This document shows, one piece after another, positions 34,490-45,039 of a DNA stretch of 64,000 nt. This DNA is from Massariosphaeria phaeospora (Eukaryota > Ascomycota > Dothideomycetes > Pleosporales), in the NCBI GenBank assembly GCA_011032825.1, contig JAADJZ010000001.1:186001-250000 (forward strand), read 5' to 3'. The stretch's first letter is position 1, and each line of letters opens with the position of its first letter. The translations under genes and the position numbers were made by a program. The notes under the pieces were generated by a model, which was not told the origin of the DNA, did no database searches, and was given only the letters and a program-made list of their open reading frames with translations.

Positions 34490-34759
34490 CTTGCGAAAGC
34501 GCAACGCGTAGCTTTTAAGCGAAACAACTTTAGCAGCGTATGTTTTAGCTTGCAATAGATTGCAAAGCATAGTTAAAACAATTTTACTAATTTAAAAATT
34601 AGTAGTATAGCGTTGTAGCGAGAATTGATTTATGTAGTAGTTTTTGAATTGCATTAAGAAAATTATTTGCATTAGAGAAATAGGCTTGCGCTACGCGCAA
34701 GCAATTTTGCGAGATTTTTCGAAAAAACTTTAAGCTTAAGTACTCGTTCTCAATTAATT

Positions 34760-35890
34760 GCGCAAGCTAATAAAGCTGTTTTTTACTATACCTATTACGA
34801 TACGCTTACAAAAGTAGCTGTTCTAGTAGCTTGTAAAGCTCTTAACAACCGCAGTATTAAAAGCTATAAAAAGTTAATATTTCGTAAATACAGTATAGAA
34901 AAAACATAGAAATAGAAAATATTAAAGCAAAGCAAAGCTCGAAGGTATTTAGAACTTAATACGAATTAGAATAAAACTCGTAGAAAGCTTTTTTTTATTA
35001 GCTTTATTAAGCTTCAAAAGCTTAAGCGTATAGTAGAGAATTTCAACGTTAAATTACGCTTAATAAGCTAGAAAACTCTTTTGTACAAATTAGAACTTAA
35101 CGTTAGTAAAAATACTATAAGAAAAGCTATAAGAACTTTTAATTATTATAAGTATTTAGCTTGTAAAAAAGGCTAAGTTAATAAAGCTACTACAAAAAAG
35201 CGTAGAAAGTACGCTAAAGTTATATACAAGCGCTATTTACACAAGAAAAACTAGTACTATGTACAATTCTCTAACGAAGTGCATATAAGCTTTAGTTTTC
35301 AAAAGCAGCTTTAAATTATCTAAAAACCTAGTTAGCGCTATTGCAACAACTGTATTTAATACAGCGCTAATTCTACAAATGTAAACAAAAAAAAACTTTA
35401 CTATTAAGCAGTAGTAAAGTATAGATTCAAATTACTATTAATTTTCTATAAAATTAAAGGCAATACTAACGACAAAATAACCTAAAAGAACTATATTAAC
35501 TAGATACTCGAACTAGTAGTAAAGCTATAGATAAACTACTAAGAAAACTTTGTATTAGAAAAGAATACAAACTTTGGCTATAGCTCTAGCTATAGTAATA
35601 TTGTCAAAAACTAAAAGCGTAACAATAGCCTACAATTTTACTTTAACTACTTATTGTTACTTAACTTTGCGCTTATTGAAAACGCTTAGAGTTTTATAAA
35701 GCAATACGTACGCTAATACTTTTAATAGAATGTAAAAACTACAAAAAAGTTTAGAGTAAAAAGCTAGAATAGTGTAAAACAAAAATATATTAATAAGCAA
35801 GTAGAAAGTATGCTTAAAAAGTTGCTTAATGTAAAAAACGCTAGCAGCGCTATAACTAAGTAGTAAGCTTTTTACAAGATTTTAATACTA
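34760..35890 (+). pseudogene. Tc1/mariner (DDE_3) transposase relic
   Basis: A plus-strand reading with many stops gives NKAVFYYTYYDTLTKVAVLVA (helix-turn-helix head), a basic middle, YVQFSNEVHISFSFQKQL (first acidic residue replaced by Asn), RYCNNCIQ-like and FKLLLIFYKIKGNTNDKIT, then FVLEKNTNFGYSSS (second Asp position now Asn), and LLLNFALIENA (third motif). Order and spacing fit fungal Tc1/mariner transposases. No open frame longer than about 60 codons remains. It is the most heavily mutated coding relic I could still read. Confidence 0.65.
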
Positions 35891-35967
35891 GAAAAAATTT
35901 TGTATACGATTTATACTAGTACTATATAGCTTTACGCAAAATATTAACTTATTTAAATACTAACGTA

Positions 35968-36390
35968 CTTTATAGGTTCGTTGAACACATAGGTTCGCCG
36001 AACACATAAGTTCGCCGAACACTTGTTTTTACTAAAGAAAATCAATAATCTAAGGCTTAATAACTTTAGATCTACTTTATAGAATTTTCTAATAATTTAA
36101 TATGTTATTTCTGTATACATTAACTTTTCAATTCTAATATTACTAAGCTCTACCTAGTCTAATTCTAGAGATACAAAAAATACGCTAAAATAATTCTTGT
36201 AATTTAAGCTTTCTTTAATAGCTTTTTAAATACTAAGGCTAGAGCTTAGTAACCTTAGGATTTTAAAGTTTATATAGATGCAGCTTAGTAGTGAAATTTT
36301 TAGAGAATTCTATAAAGTAGATCTAGAGTTATTAAACCTTAGATTATTGATTTTCTTTAGTAAAAACAGGTGTTCGGCGAACTTATAAAG
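35968..36390. mobile_element. Palindromic MITE with a triple 17-bp tip repeat
   Basis: 423 bp, flanked by TA (35966-35967 and 36391-36392). Inverted arms of about 110 bp start CTTTATAAGTTCGCCGAACA. On the left, the 17-bp tip unit (GGTTCGCCGAACACATA) is repeated three times (35975-36022); on the right only one unit is present. GTTCGCCGAAC is itself a palindrome. No coding capacity. Inserted at the edge of a pogo relic. Confidence 0.82.
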
Positions 36391-36392
36391 TA

Positions 36393-37152
36393 CATTACTA
36401 TTGTTTACTTTCTATTACTTTGCTACACTATTTTTAACTATCTTTAACACTTTAAGCTAGTAATTACTATACTCGTTAAAATCTAGCCTATTATAAAACT
36501 TGTTTTATTAAAGTTGTAAGTATTTTTGTTTACTACGCTGTATTTAGCTTTTATATTTGCTACAAGCTTAAACTAGTTAGCTACAAACTTAAAATTTTTA
36601 CAAAAAGCTTTTTTATAGTTGTACTTTTAATTAAACTTAATTTAAAGCTTAGAGTAACGCCTAACGAACAGCGTAACCTAGTTTTTTTTAACTAGTAGCT
36701 AGCTTTGCGCTGCGAGTAGTAGGTTAGCTTTATGTTCTAACTTAGCAAGCTTAAGTAAAAAGCTTCGCGCGTTAAAGTTAATAGCATACTTTTTAATTAC
36801 TGTATTTTTTGTTAAACAAAGCTTTATTAAGTTAAGTATGCAATTGCGTTGTAGAAGTTTTTTAGCAAGCTAATTGCTTAATGTTTTTTAAAAAACGTTG
36901 TAGATTAATGCGGCGCGTTGCTAAAAAAGTATTGCATTGCGTTAGATAGTTTATATTGCAAGCTATATTTAGCTTTTGTTTAAAGTACGTAGCGCATTGT
37001 ATAGTTAAGCTATTGCGTAGTAAAAAAAAAGCAAGTATTAGTAAAAAGCTTAGCGCAAGTAAGCAACTTGCTTAGATAAGTAACTTGCTTAAGTAAGCAA
37101 CTTGCTTAAGTAAGCAACTTGCTTAGGTAAGCAACTTGCTAGAAATCTACGT
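36393..37152 (-). mobile_element. pogo-like element D, 5' fragment
   Basis: The terminus on the right is ACGTAGATTTCTAGCAAGTT (read on the minus strand), followed by TA (37153-37154). Five 15-17 bp subterminal iterons of GCAACTTGCTTAAGTAA type occupy 37063-37141. The minus-strand transposase head and Tc5 part follow and are similar, when reverse-complemented, to 41166-41880. The fragment stops at the palindromic MITE, so its catalytic part is missing here. Confidence 0.7.
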
Positions 37153-37154
37153 TA

Positions 37155-38982
37155 TTAAATTAGCTTCGCTTAAGCAGCTGTTTAAGCGCTACACAAAGCA
37201 AAAAGCGCGCTAGCAATAGCGCTTTTGTCTTGTTAACAACTATAGTAGCTACTTTACGCGCAAGTTTATAAACTTTTGCAATGCTAATAAAATTTTACTA
37301 GCTACTTTTTTTTTTATTTAACTTTCACTTTACAGCTACTTAATATAGTATTATTTTTTTCTTTTTTAAACTACTACTTGCAAGAACTTAACTACTACTT
37401 ACACTAATCGCAAAAGCTTGTTAGCATTAAAAAAAGCAACTTTTTTTAAATATTTTAGCTAGCGTAGGGTACTACAAGAAGAAAAAAAACTATATAAAAA
37501 AGTTTTAAAGCTACGAGCGTATAGCTAATAAATGCAAAAGTTATACTCAAACGCTTTAACACTACTACTTTAGATTAAAACAAAAATACAAAACTACAAA
37601 AGCTTAGTAATAAAAATAGTTAAAATAATATACAAAAAATTCTAGACACTGCAGTTGCAAATAAAATAAAAAGTAAAGCTAAACGCTTTGCTAGTATATT
37701 ACACTTTTTACAAGTTTAAAACAAGCTACTTTACTACAAAAACAATAGCTTTCGCGTAGTACTTACTACGAAACGAAAGTATAAAAAAAAAAGTAAAGTT
37801 TTTAACTTGCAGCAGCGCGAGAAGTACTATAGCAGCGCTATACTATAAAGTTCTTGCAAAATCTAAAAAGCTTAAGTACGCAAAATAGTTAAATAGCAAA
37901 AAAAAAGTAGCAAAAACTTTAAAAAACTTAAGTAAAAGAGCTTAAAGCTGCTGCTACACTATATAAAATAAAAATAGTAAAAAAAGCAAAAGCGCTGCAA
38001 CAAATTACAAAAAAGCAGCGTAATAAAAAGCAAAAAGCAAAAGCTACAAAGCTAGCTACTACGCGCGCGCTTAAAAAGCAGCAACGCAATACTGCAAATT
38101 TACAAAAATCTCGCAATACACTTAAAAAAAAATAAGCAAGTAGCTTTATCTAGCGCTATAGCAAAATTTATAAAAAAACGTTGTATTATAGGTACTACAA
38201 GTAGTGTTAATGGTATATTTCTACTACTATAGCGTTTACTCAAAACTACTACTCAAAGCTGCTAAATTAAAGTACTATAAAAATTTAAATAGTGCAAAAG
38301 ATACGCAAGCTTTTATATAGTACTACACTAGAATATTTTATAATAGTTAAACTAATATATAACTTTATAGCTTTGTTTTTGCGAGTGCTAATTTTAGTTA
38401 AAGTAGCTTATTAGTTGTACTAGCTTATTGCGCGCACGAGTACTATAGCAAAACAACTTTTGTAACGAAATAAACTATTAGTACTTTAACTTCGTAGCAC
38501 TAGCGAGCTTGCGCGCTTCGTAGTTTTTGCGATACTACTTTTTTACGATATAATTAAACGTTTTCTAAACTCTCGCAACTATGCTAATAACTACAAAAAA
38601 TACATTTATTTAAGTAGCTACTTGCTTAATTCGCAAAGAGCTTGTCTATATACTTTTTGTAACAAAAGCAAAAATTGTTTTACATAAGCTACTACTACGC
38701 TAATACTACTATTGCAACTAACAAACTACTTTTATTTAAACTTACGAGTTTAATAAAGAGTTTAAAAAGCTGTAATTAGCTATAAAGCTACTAGAGCTGC
38801 TTCGTTCATAGAAAGTTACTACTTTAGTTAGTACTTTCGATTGAAATAATTACAACTTTAGCTAGCGTAGAACTGTAACATACTGTGTACATGCATTTAA
38901 TATACGAATTTACCTAATACACAGCTTTTTGCTAGAAAAATCAAAGAAAATTAAGTATTTTAAAGCTATATAACTTTTTAAC
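37155..38982. other. AT-rich relic DNA with a pogo-like C-terminal tail
   Basis: Plus-strand translation of about 37.70-38.33 kb is rich in Lys, Ala, Gln and Leu with long helical stretches (for example KKQKRCNKLQKSSVIKSKKQ) and resembles the basic coiled tail that follows the DDE core in many fungal pogo transposases. The remainder (37.16-37.70 and 38.33-38.98 kb) shows no recognisable protein or termini. C and G occur mainly as GC or AC/GT dinucleotides, as in the other mutated elements. Confidence 0.4.
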
Positions 38983-38984
38983 TA

Positions 38985-40833
38985 ACGTAATCTACTACTA
39001 AGTAAAACACTCTACTAAGTAGAATAGTTTCTGCTAAAAACCTCTACTCTCTTATCAACGCAATATGTTTCAACAACAAAACGCGCAATTATCTAACTAA
39101 AAAAGCAGAATTTAGCTTACTTTTTTTACTTATAATAGCTAACAATTCTAAAGCTTTTAACGCGCTGCTAAAGCATTTGAGGTACTTTTTACAATACTTT
39201 TTTGCTAACGCAAAAAAGTTACGCATTGCTTTAAAACTCGCTACGCTTAACATAAGCTCACTGCAACTAAAAAGTAAACAATTGTTTAATATATTCTCAA
39301 CTTTGATTCGCGAGAATTTGCGCTCTAGCTGTGCGAGGTAGTAGATATAGCTAATAAACTACTAGCTATACGTAGTAGTAAGCTAGTTAGCAAGCACTAG
39401 CTTACGCGCTTCGTAACGCGTTTATCTAAGCTTAAAATAGCTTTCAATTGAGCTAAGAATAGGCAGAGAATACTCTAAGAGAATCTAGAAATAATTAGCG
39501 CGTAGTTTAAGCTAGTAGAGAATACTAAAGCTAAGTACAGCATCTACAACGATAACGTGTACAACTTTAACAAAACTAGCTTTTAAATAAGCGTAATTAG
39601 CTCTATAAAAGTTGTTACAAGCTTTTAAAAACGTACTTAACTTAATTTTATTTAGCTAGGCAATTGAAAGTAAGTAATAGTTATCTAGAGCATTTGCGCC
39701 GTAGAGTACGCAATCTCGCTTTTTATTATCTACAAAAAACGCGTTTACATTTTAGCGTAGTACGAGAAAGCTTTAATACTGCGCAATTAAAAGCTCTTAG
39801 TTTTTAAGAATAGCTAGACAAACAACGCTTTAGGTTTAAAGTAGTTAAAGCACTTTAACGCGCATACAAAAACGCGCTAGGTAGAAGTATACTAGCTACT
39901 TATTCTAAATAGCTATAAAAGCTACTTCAACTAGAATTTTAAAAACTACTACTTTGAACACAAGATTTTAACTTTTTGCATGTTTCTTTACTTGTTGCAT
40001 ATTCTCTAGCTACTTAACGTAGTCTACTTTTTGCTATTAAAGCGCAAGTACTTTTAGCGTGTTAGAAACTTAGCACGCTAGCGCGTTTTTTATATTAACA
40101 AAAAAAGCTTCTTGCTAGCCTTTAGAAACGCGTTTTTTAAAGTGTTTACAACAAAGAACTGCAAGAAAGCTTTTGAGGTTTTAGAGCTAGTTTCTATTAA
40201 CGCGTAAGTAGCTTTTAATTGTTTTAAAGTATAGCTGTGTACTTTGCTACTACTTTTTGCACTAGAAACGCTGTAGCAGTTAAAAACACTAAGTAATACA
40301 CACGAGTTTAGATTTTAGTCAAAGCTTGTACGCAAGTTTTTTACTTAATTACTTGTTATAGCTTAGGCAAGCTTCTTTTAGCTTATAAAAAGTAGTAAGC
40401 TAATGCTGCACCAAAACGCGCTTCTTGCTGCTTGCAACAAAAAGCTTAAAAAGCAACTAGCAAAGATAACTAAGCGAAAATCGCGCAAAAGAAAGCAGAT
40501 TTAGCAAGGTAGTACTATAGAGTATAAAAGTGCTGCAACGCAAGTAGCTACCAAAGCGTTTGCAAAGCTTTAGCAATTAAAGAAAACTCGTAGTAGTAGT
40601 AATTAAAAACGAGCTTAACTAGCTCTACGGCGCTGTAGAAACTGCAATAAAACTAGACACAATGCGCAAACGTGCAAAAAAAATACAAAAGCATTTTTTA
40701 AATTAAATGCTAGCACGACGTACGTAGGCTTCTTGTTTAATAGCAATAAAATTAAAAATGCGTAACATAAGTTGGTTATGCTAAAGCTTTTTGTTTTACT
40801 TAGTAAAGTGTTCTACTTAGTAGTAGATTACGT
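38985..40833 (+). mobile_element. pogo/Fot1-like element B2, complete but dead
   Basis: 1849 bp, flanked by TA (38983-38984 and 40834-40835), with ends ACGTAATCTACTACTAAG as in B1. The transposase is on the plus strand: head near 39064 (MFQQQNAQLSN), CENP-B/Tc5 part, DDE core with YNFNKTSF and LLILNSYKSY, and a knuckle remnant (CRNCNKTRHNAQTC) near 40.65 kb. Compared with B1 nearly all differences are C-to-T or G-to-A in this copy. It preserves both sites at which B1 was later interrupted, so it serves as the empty-site control. Confidence 0.9.
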
Positions 40834-41046
40834 TACTTTATTTTTTTAAAAACTTTTTTAACTAAAGCTATAAAGAAATACTATTTCTATAACTTTAAAA
40901 TTCTAGTTTTTAATAATAATAAAGCTTTAAAAGAAAAGTATAAAAGTACTAAAATTTTAGTTTTTCAAATTTAACAATAATAAAATTTTGGAAAGTATAC
41001 TATTTAGAATATATTTTATATTATATTTTTGTTAGTAAAACTTCTA

Positions 41047-41134
41047 ACGTAAAGCACTAGCGAACACAACACACTAGTAAACTTAACAAAATTTCCTAGC
41101 ATTAAATTCTTAGTATAAAACTAAATAGCTTTAC
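41047..41134 (+). repeat. Short element with E-type terminus
   Basis: About 88 bp starting ACGTAAAGCACTAGCGAACA after TA, with two iterons like those of element E, then AAAATTTCCTAGCATTAAAT and an end in GCTTTACGT. A similar 86-bp piece lies at 57429-57514. It may be a tiny MITE derived from E ends. The right flank is not TA, so the boundary is uncertain. Confidence 0.4.
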
Positions 41135-41165
41135 GTAGTTGTTTTTTTTTAATTAATAGCTACTA

Positions 41166-41993
41166 ACGTAGATCTTTAGCGAGTTGCTTATCTAAGCGAG
41201 TTGCTTACCTACGCTAAGCTTTTTACTAATACTTAATTTTTTTTTCTACTACGCAATAGCTTAACTACACAACGCGCTACGCGCTTTAAACGAAAACTAA
41301 ATACAATTTGCAATTTAAGCTATTTAACGCAACGTAACACTTTTTTAGCAACGCGCTACATTAATCTACAATGTTTTTTAAAAAAACACTAAGCAATTAG
41401 CTTGCTAAAAAACTTCTACGACGCGATTGCACATTTAACTTAATAAAGCTTCGTTTAATAGAGAACATAGTAATTAAAAAGTATAGTATTAACTTTAACG
41501 CACGAAGCTTTTTACTTAGGTTTGCTAAGTTAAAGAATAAAGCTAACCTACTACTCGCAGCGCGAAACTAGCTACTAGTTTAAAAAAACTAGATTACGTT
41601 GTTCGTTAAGCGTTACTTTAAGCTTTATATTAAGTTTAATTAAAAGTACAACTATAAAAAAGCTCTTTGTAAAAATTTTAAGCTTGTAGCTAACTAGTTT
41701 AAGCTTGTAGCAAATATAAAAGCTAAGTACAGCGTAGTAAACAAAAATACTTACAACTTTAATAAAACAAGCTTTATAATAGGCTAGATTTTAACGAGTA
41801 TAGTAATTACTAGCTTAAAGCGTTGAAAATAGTTGAAAATAGTGTAGCAAAGTAACAGAAAGTAAACAACAGTAGTACAAAGCGTTAACGCAATAAAGTA
41901 AGCTATTTTACTTTTTATTATTTTTTAGAGCAAGAACTACTTTTTTGCTTGGTACGAAAAAAATAGCTTACTTCGCAACTAAGTTATCGCAGT
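41166..41993 (+). mobile_element. pogo-like element D, second 5' fragment
   Basis: It begins ACGTAGATCTTTAGCGAGTT after TA (41164-41165), with two GAGTTGCTTA iterons. The plus-strand transposase proceeds through the Tc5 part to the start of the DDE core (IVITSLKR, then FAWYEKNSLLRN and VIAV near 41.99 kb), where it is cut by the LTR of the gypsy fragment. About 740 bp correspond to the inverted fragment at 36393-37152. Confidence 0.75.
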
Positions 41994-44313
41994 GTTATCA
42001 AAAGTAGTCTTTTACCAAAAGTGCTTGTTATCGAACTCGAAGATTCTACTTAAGAAATTGTTTTATGTTCGAAAAGCTTAATAACAACGTAAAAAAACAA
42101 TTTTAATTCTATTTTGAATAGAACAACAAAGTAACAATTTGTTGCTTATAAATTTAATCTATGTATAAAATGTACTTAGAAAAGTTAACTACAAAAAGTT
42201 AAAATTGTAAAAAAAATTCTACTAATTTATATAGTTCTATAATTTTTTGCTAAAAGCGTTTTGCTTAGTTTGCTTAGTATGCTTAGTTCGCTAAAGCTCT
42301 AATTGTACTAATTACTATTACGTAACTACTAATTTAATTTTGCTTTGCGCATTGCTTTACTTTTGCTTTGCAAATTTGCAAGCTTTAATAACTTTTCTAC
42401 GTCGTTGCTTAGTTTACAATACCTAGTATTATTTTTGTTTGTAATATTATTTTTCTTTTTAAGAATATCGTTTTAATCGTTGTTTTGCTATGCTATGCTA
42501 GTTTGTTTTGTATTTTGTATCAAAAGTACTGTTTCGTATAAAAGTAAGTTAACTTTGATTTTTATCGTGTCGTAGCTTTCTTTTGTATTCTTTTAAGTTC
42601 TTAAGTTTAACTATGCTTAAGTTTTCGCTTTTTGTAAATTTATATTTCAAGTTAACTTGCTGTTGTTACGATTAAGTTGCTTGAATTTGTAAAACTAGTT
42701 TAAAAATACCTACTTCTTGCAGCTGTTGTTCTAAAGAAAATTTAAAGTGCTTAGTTAATCTCTTGTTAGATAAGTATGCTAAATGCTTTTAGTTTAGTGC
42801 GCTCTACAGTTTCGCTTTAACAAAAAAAAAGTAAGCAGCTTTTTAACAAAAGCGTTGCAACTTGCAATATTAGCTTTTGCTAGCTAAACAACAAGTGCTG
42901 TTTGCGCGAATCCAAGCTACTTAGTTAGTATTTACGGCTAAGTTTTGTGCTGCTACTCTTCGAGTAGAGCTTTCTATTAGTAAAAAAAAAAAAAATTAGC
43001 GTTTTGCTAATAAGTAGGTTGCTATTAAAGAATTAGAAAAACTAAAAGCAGCGTAGTTTAGCGCTATTGTTAATTTTAAAAGTACAGCTTTTACTAATAG
43101 TCCTGTACTACTACTATTTAAACTGTTTTCAACTAACTTAGGCTAGTTACAAACTAACTCGCTTTTTCTTGCTTTTTCTTTTAACTTTTTTGCTTTTCTA
43201 GAGAACACGGATTTTTTGCTTCTAGATTTCGCTAGTAATATATTCGCACTAGTTCTTTGTAGTTCGTAAAATTTCGTATTAGTTTCTATGTATTCTAGCT
43301 TTCTAGCTATTCTTGCTATTTAATTAAGTATTTCTACTAACGTTTGAACTTTTGTAGGTTCTTAACTTCTTTAACTTTGTACTTTTCGTTTTTGAGTTTG
43401 ATATTAGTTGCTACTTTAGCGTTTAGTAATGCTAGTTTGAAAAGTAATTTGTAAAAAACTAAATGTATGCGCATACTTGTAAGTAGCTGTAGTTTAAATA
43501 ATACAAGTTTTTTAACTTTTAGAATTTTAAATAGTTTTATTTAAAAGTTGTTTAATTTGTTGCATAGTTGTTTAGTTTTTAGATTTTTTCGTAAGAGAAA
43601 AACTTTATTTCTTTTTTTAAAAGTTTGTTTTTTAAGCTTTTTTTTATTTGCTAACTTAGCTGTCGTAAAGTTTCTTTAAGCAATTCGTTAGCTTAATTTA
43701 TTATATAATTTTTGCATTCTAAAAGCCTTGTTGTTTGCTGCTAGCAAAATGCTTTTAATATTTTTTAGATTTTAATAAACTACTAGCTTATATCTATAAT
43801 TTGCGTAGTATAGTAAGTGTTTTATTATTGTAAATCTTGTACTATTGTAAACTAATTATGCTGTTAGCAAAAGTTTAACTTAGTTGTTTTGCAGCTTGTT
43901 AGCGTACATTCGTAGGTACTATTTTAGCGTTTAGTTTATTTGTTCTGTCTAGCTGTTTGTTTGTAAGTAAAAGCTAGTTAATAGCTTCTTTGCAACTTCT
44001 AACTAGGCTAGAAACGTATTCTAAAACTTTAATGTAAACAGCATGTTTTTATTAGTAATAAACTGTTTTAGCAATTTGTAATTAGCAACGAGTGTTTTTG
44101 TAACTTTGTAAGCTATTTTTTCTACTATAATTAACTTTTCTGTTGGTACAAAATGTAATTCTTTAGTTAATTAATTTACAATTACTAAGATTAAGTTGCA
44201 TAGCCGTGCTAATTTAAGTTTTAACAATTTTAAAAGCTTTACTATAAAATCTATTGTAACGCTAATTTATAAGCGTGCGAGTAGTTCTAGTAGTTAAAGT
44301 AATTCGTAGAGCT
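41994..44313 (-). mobile_element. Gypsy element 2, truncated inverted copy (3' LTR to integrase)
   Basis: An LTR related to 44489-44988 lies in reverse orientation at 41994 to about 42454. It is followed by the minus-strand 3' region and integrase (VTIDFIVKLLKLLK, VPTEKLIIVEKIAYKVTK, FITNKNMLFTLKF). The copy ends abruptly near 44313 within the integrase zinc-finger region and abuts a pogo fragment. It is the most diverged copy of this family in the window. The missing gag-RT part and 5' LTR suggest deletion or recombination after insertion. Confidence 0.8.
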
Positions 44314-44488
44314 AAAAGAAAAGCTTTTTTGTTAATGTAGTTCGTACGGTTACGTGCTAAAGCTAAGATTTTATTTTCGTATACTTGCTTTAAAAGCGCA
44401 AAGCAGCTTATATTAAGTAGCTGTAGTAAGTGCAATAAGTAAGCAAGCATAGTTATAAAAAGTAATAATATTTATTTTTTTGCAAAAG
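44313..44488 (-). pseudogene. pogo-like transposase H, C-terminal piece
   Basis: The minus strand reads YLLHLLQLLNISCFALLKQVYENKILALARN, the region after the third catalytic motif of pogo/Fot1 transposases. The matching upstream part of the same gene lies at 51580-52035, on the other side of gypsy element 2. Reading through AAAAG (44484-44488 and 51580-51584) joins the two. It is cut on the left by the inverted gypsy fragment. Confidence 0.7.
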
Positions 44489-44988
44489 TGTTACAAATAG
44501 AGACGATACTAGGTATCGTAAACTAAGCAACGACGTAGAAAAGTTGTTAGAGCTTGCTAGTGCGCAAAACGAAAGTACAACGATACGCAAAGCAAAGTTA
44601 AGTAAGCAAGAATTACGTAACGTGCTTAGCACGCTTAGTAGTTTTAGCACTAAGCAAACTAAGCAAAAGTTGCTTAGTAAGATTAGTATGCTTAGCACTA
44701 AGCATACTAAGCAAACTAAGTAGAAAGCTTTTAGCAAAGAATTATAAAACTATATAAATTAGCAAAATTTCTTTTATAGTTTAGATTCTTTGTAGTTAAC
44801 TCTTCTAAGTACATTTTATACATAGATTAAATCTATAGACAACAGATTGTTACTTTGTTATTCTATTTAAAATAGAATTGAGATTGTTTTTTTGTTGTTA
44901 TCAAGCTTTTTGAACATAGAACAATTCTTTAGGCGAAATCTTTAAGTTCGATACTAGTACCTTTAGTAAAAGAACACTTCTAATAACA
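44489..44988 (+). repeat. 5' LTR of gypsy element 2
   Basis: 500 bp, TGTTACAAATAGAG to TCTAATAACA. It contains a run of short AGCA/CTTAG repeats (about 44630-44725) that read as Leu-rich ORFs on the minus strand. Differences from the partner are dominated by G-to-A before A or G. Confidence 0.93.
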
Positions 44989-45039
44989 CGTTAACTACTT
45001 TAAGTTTAGAACTAAAACAATATAACAACTTTAGCAAGC

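Larger units (their letters stand above)
33024..34742. mobile_element. Long-TIR non-autonomous element
   Basis: About 1.72 kb with inverted arms of about 70-80 bp. The left arm reads AAGGTTTTTTCGAAAAATTT then TTGCTTGCGCGTAGCGC; the right arm (34.65-34.74 kb) is its complement. The tip TACTTAGGCCTAAG is itself palindromic. No transposase is visible inside. The interior is filled by three alternating copies of a 330-bp MITE. The whole piece could fold into a large hairpin. It lies between the G fragment and a Tc1-type transposase relic that starts immediately after its right arm. Confidence 0.7.

Noticed and set aside
37063..37141. Iteron array as a replication origin
   Set aside because: It lies at the end of a pogo element directly before its ACGT terminus and TA, so transposase-binding sites explain it better.
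37928..38116. A Phe/Cys-rich 62-codon minus-strand frame
   Set aside because: It is the complement of the Lys/Gln/Ala-rich pogo tail on the plus strand.
44453..44737. Leu/Cys-rich minus-strand frames in both LTRs of gypsy 2 (also 51050-51328)
   Set aside because: They read the short AGCA/CTTAG repeats of the LTR in reverse and are present only because the LTRs are identical. No start context or domain.
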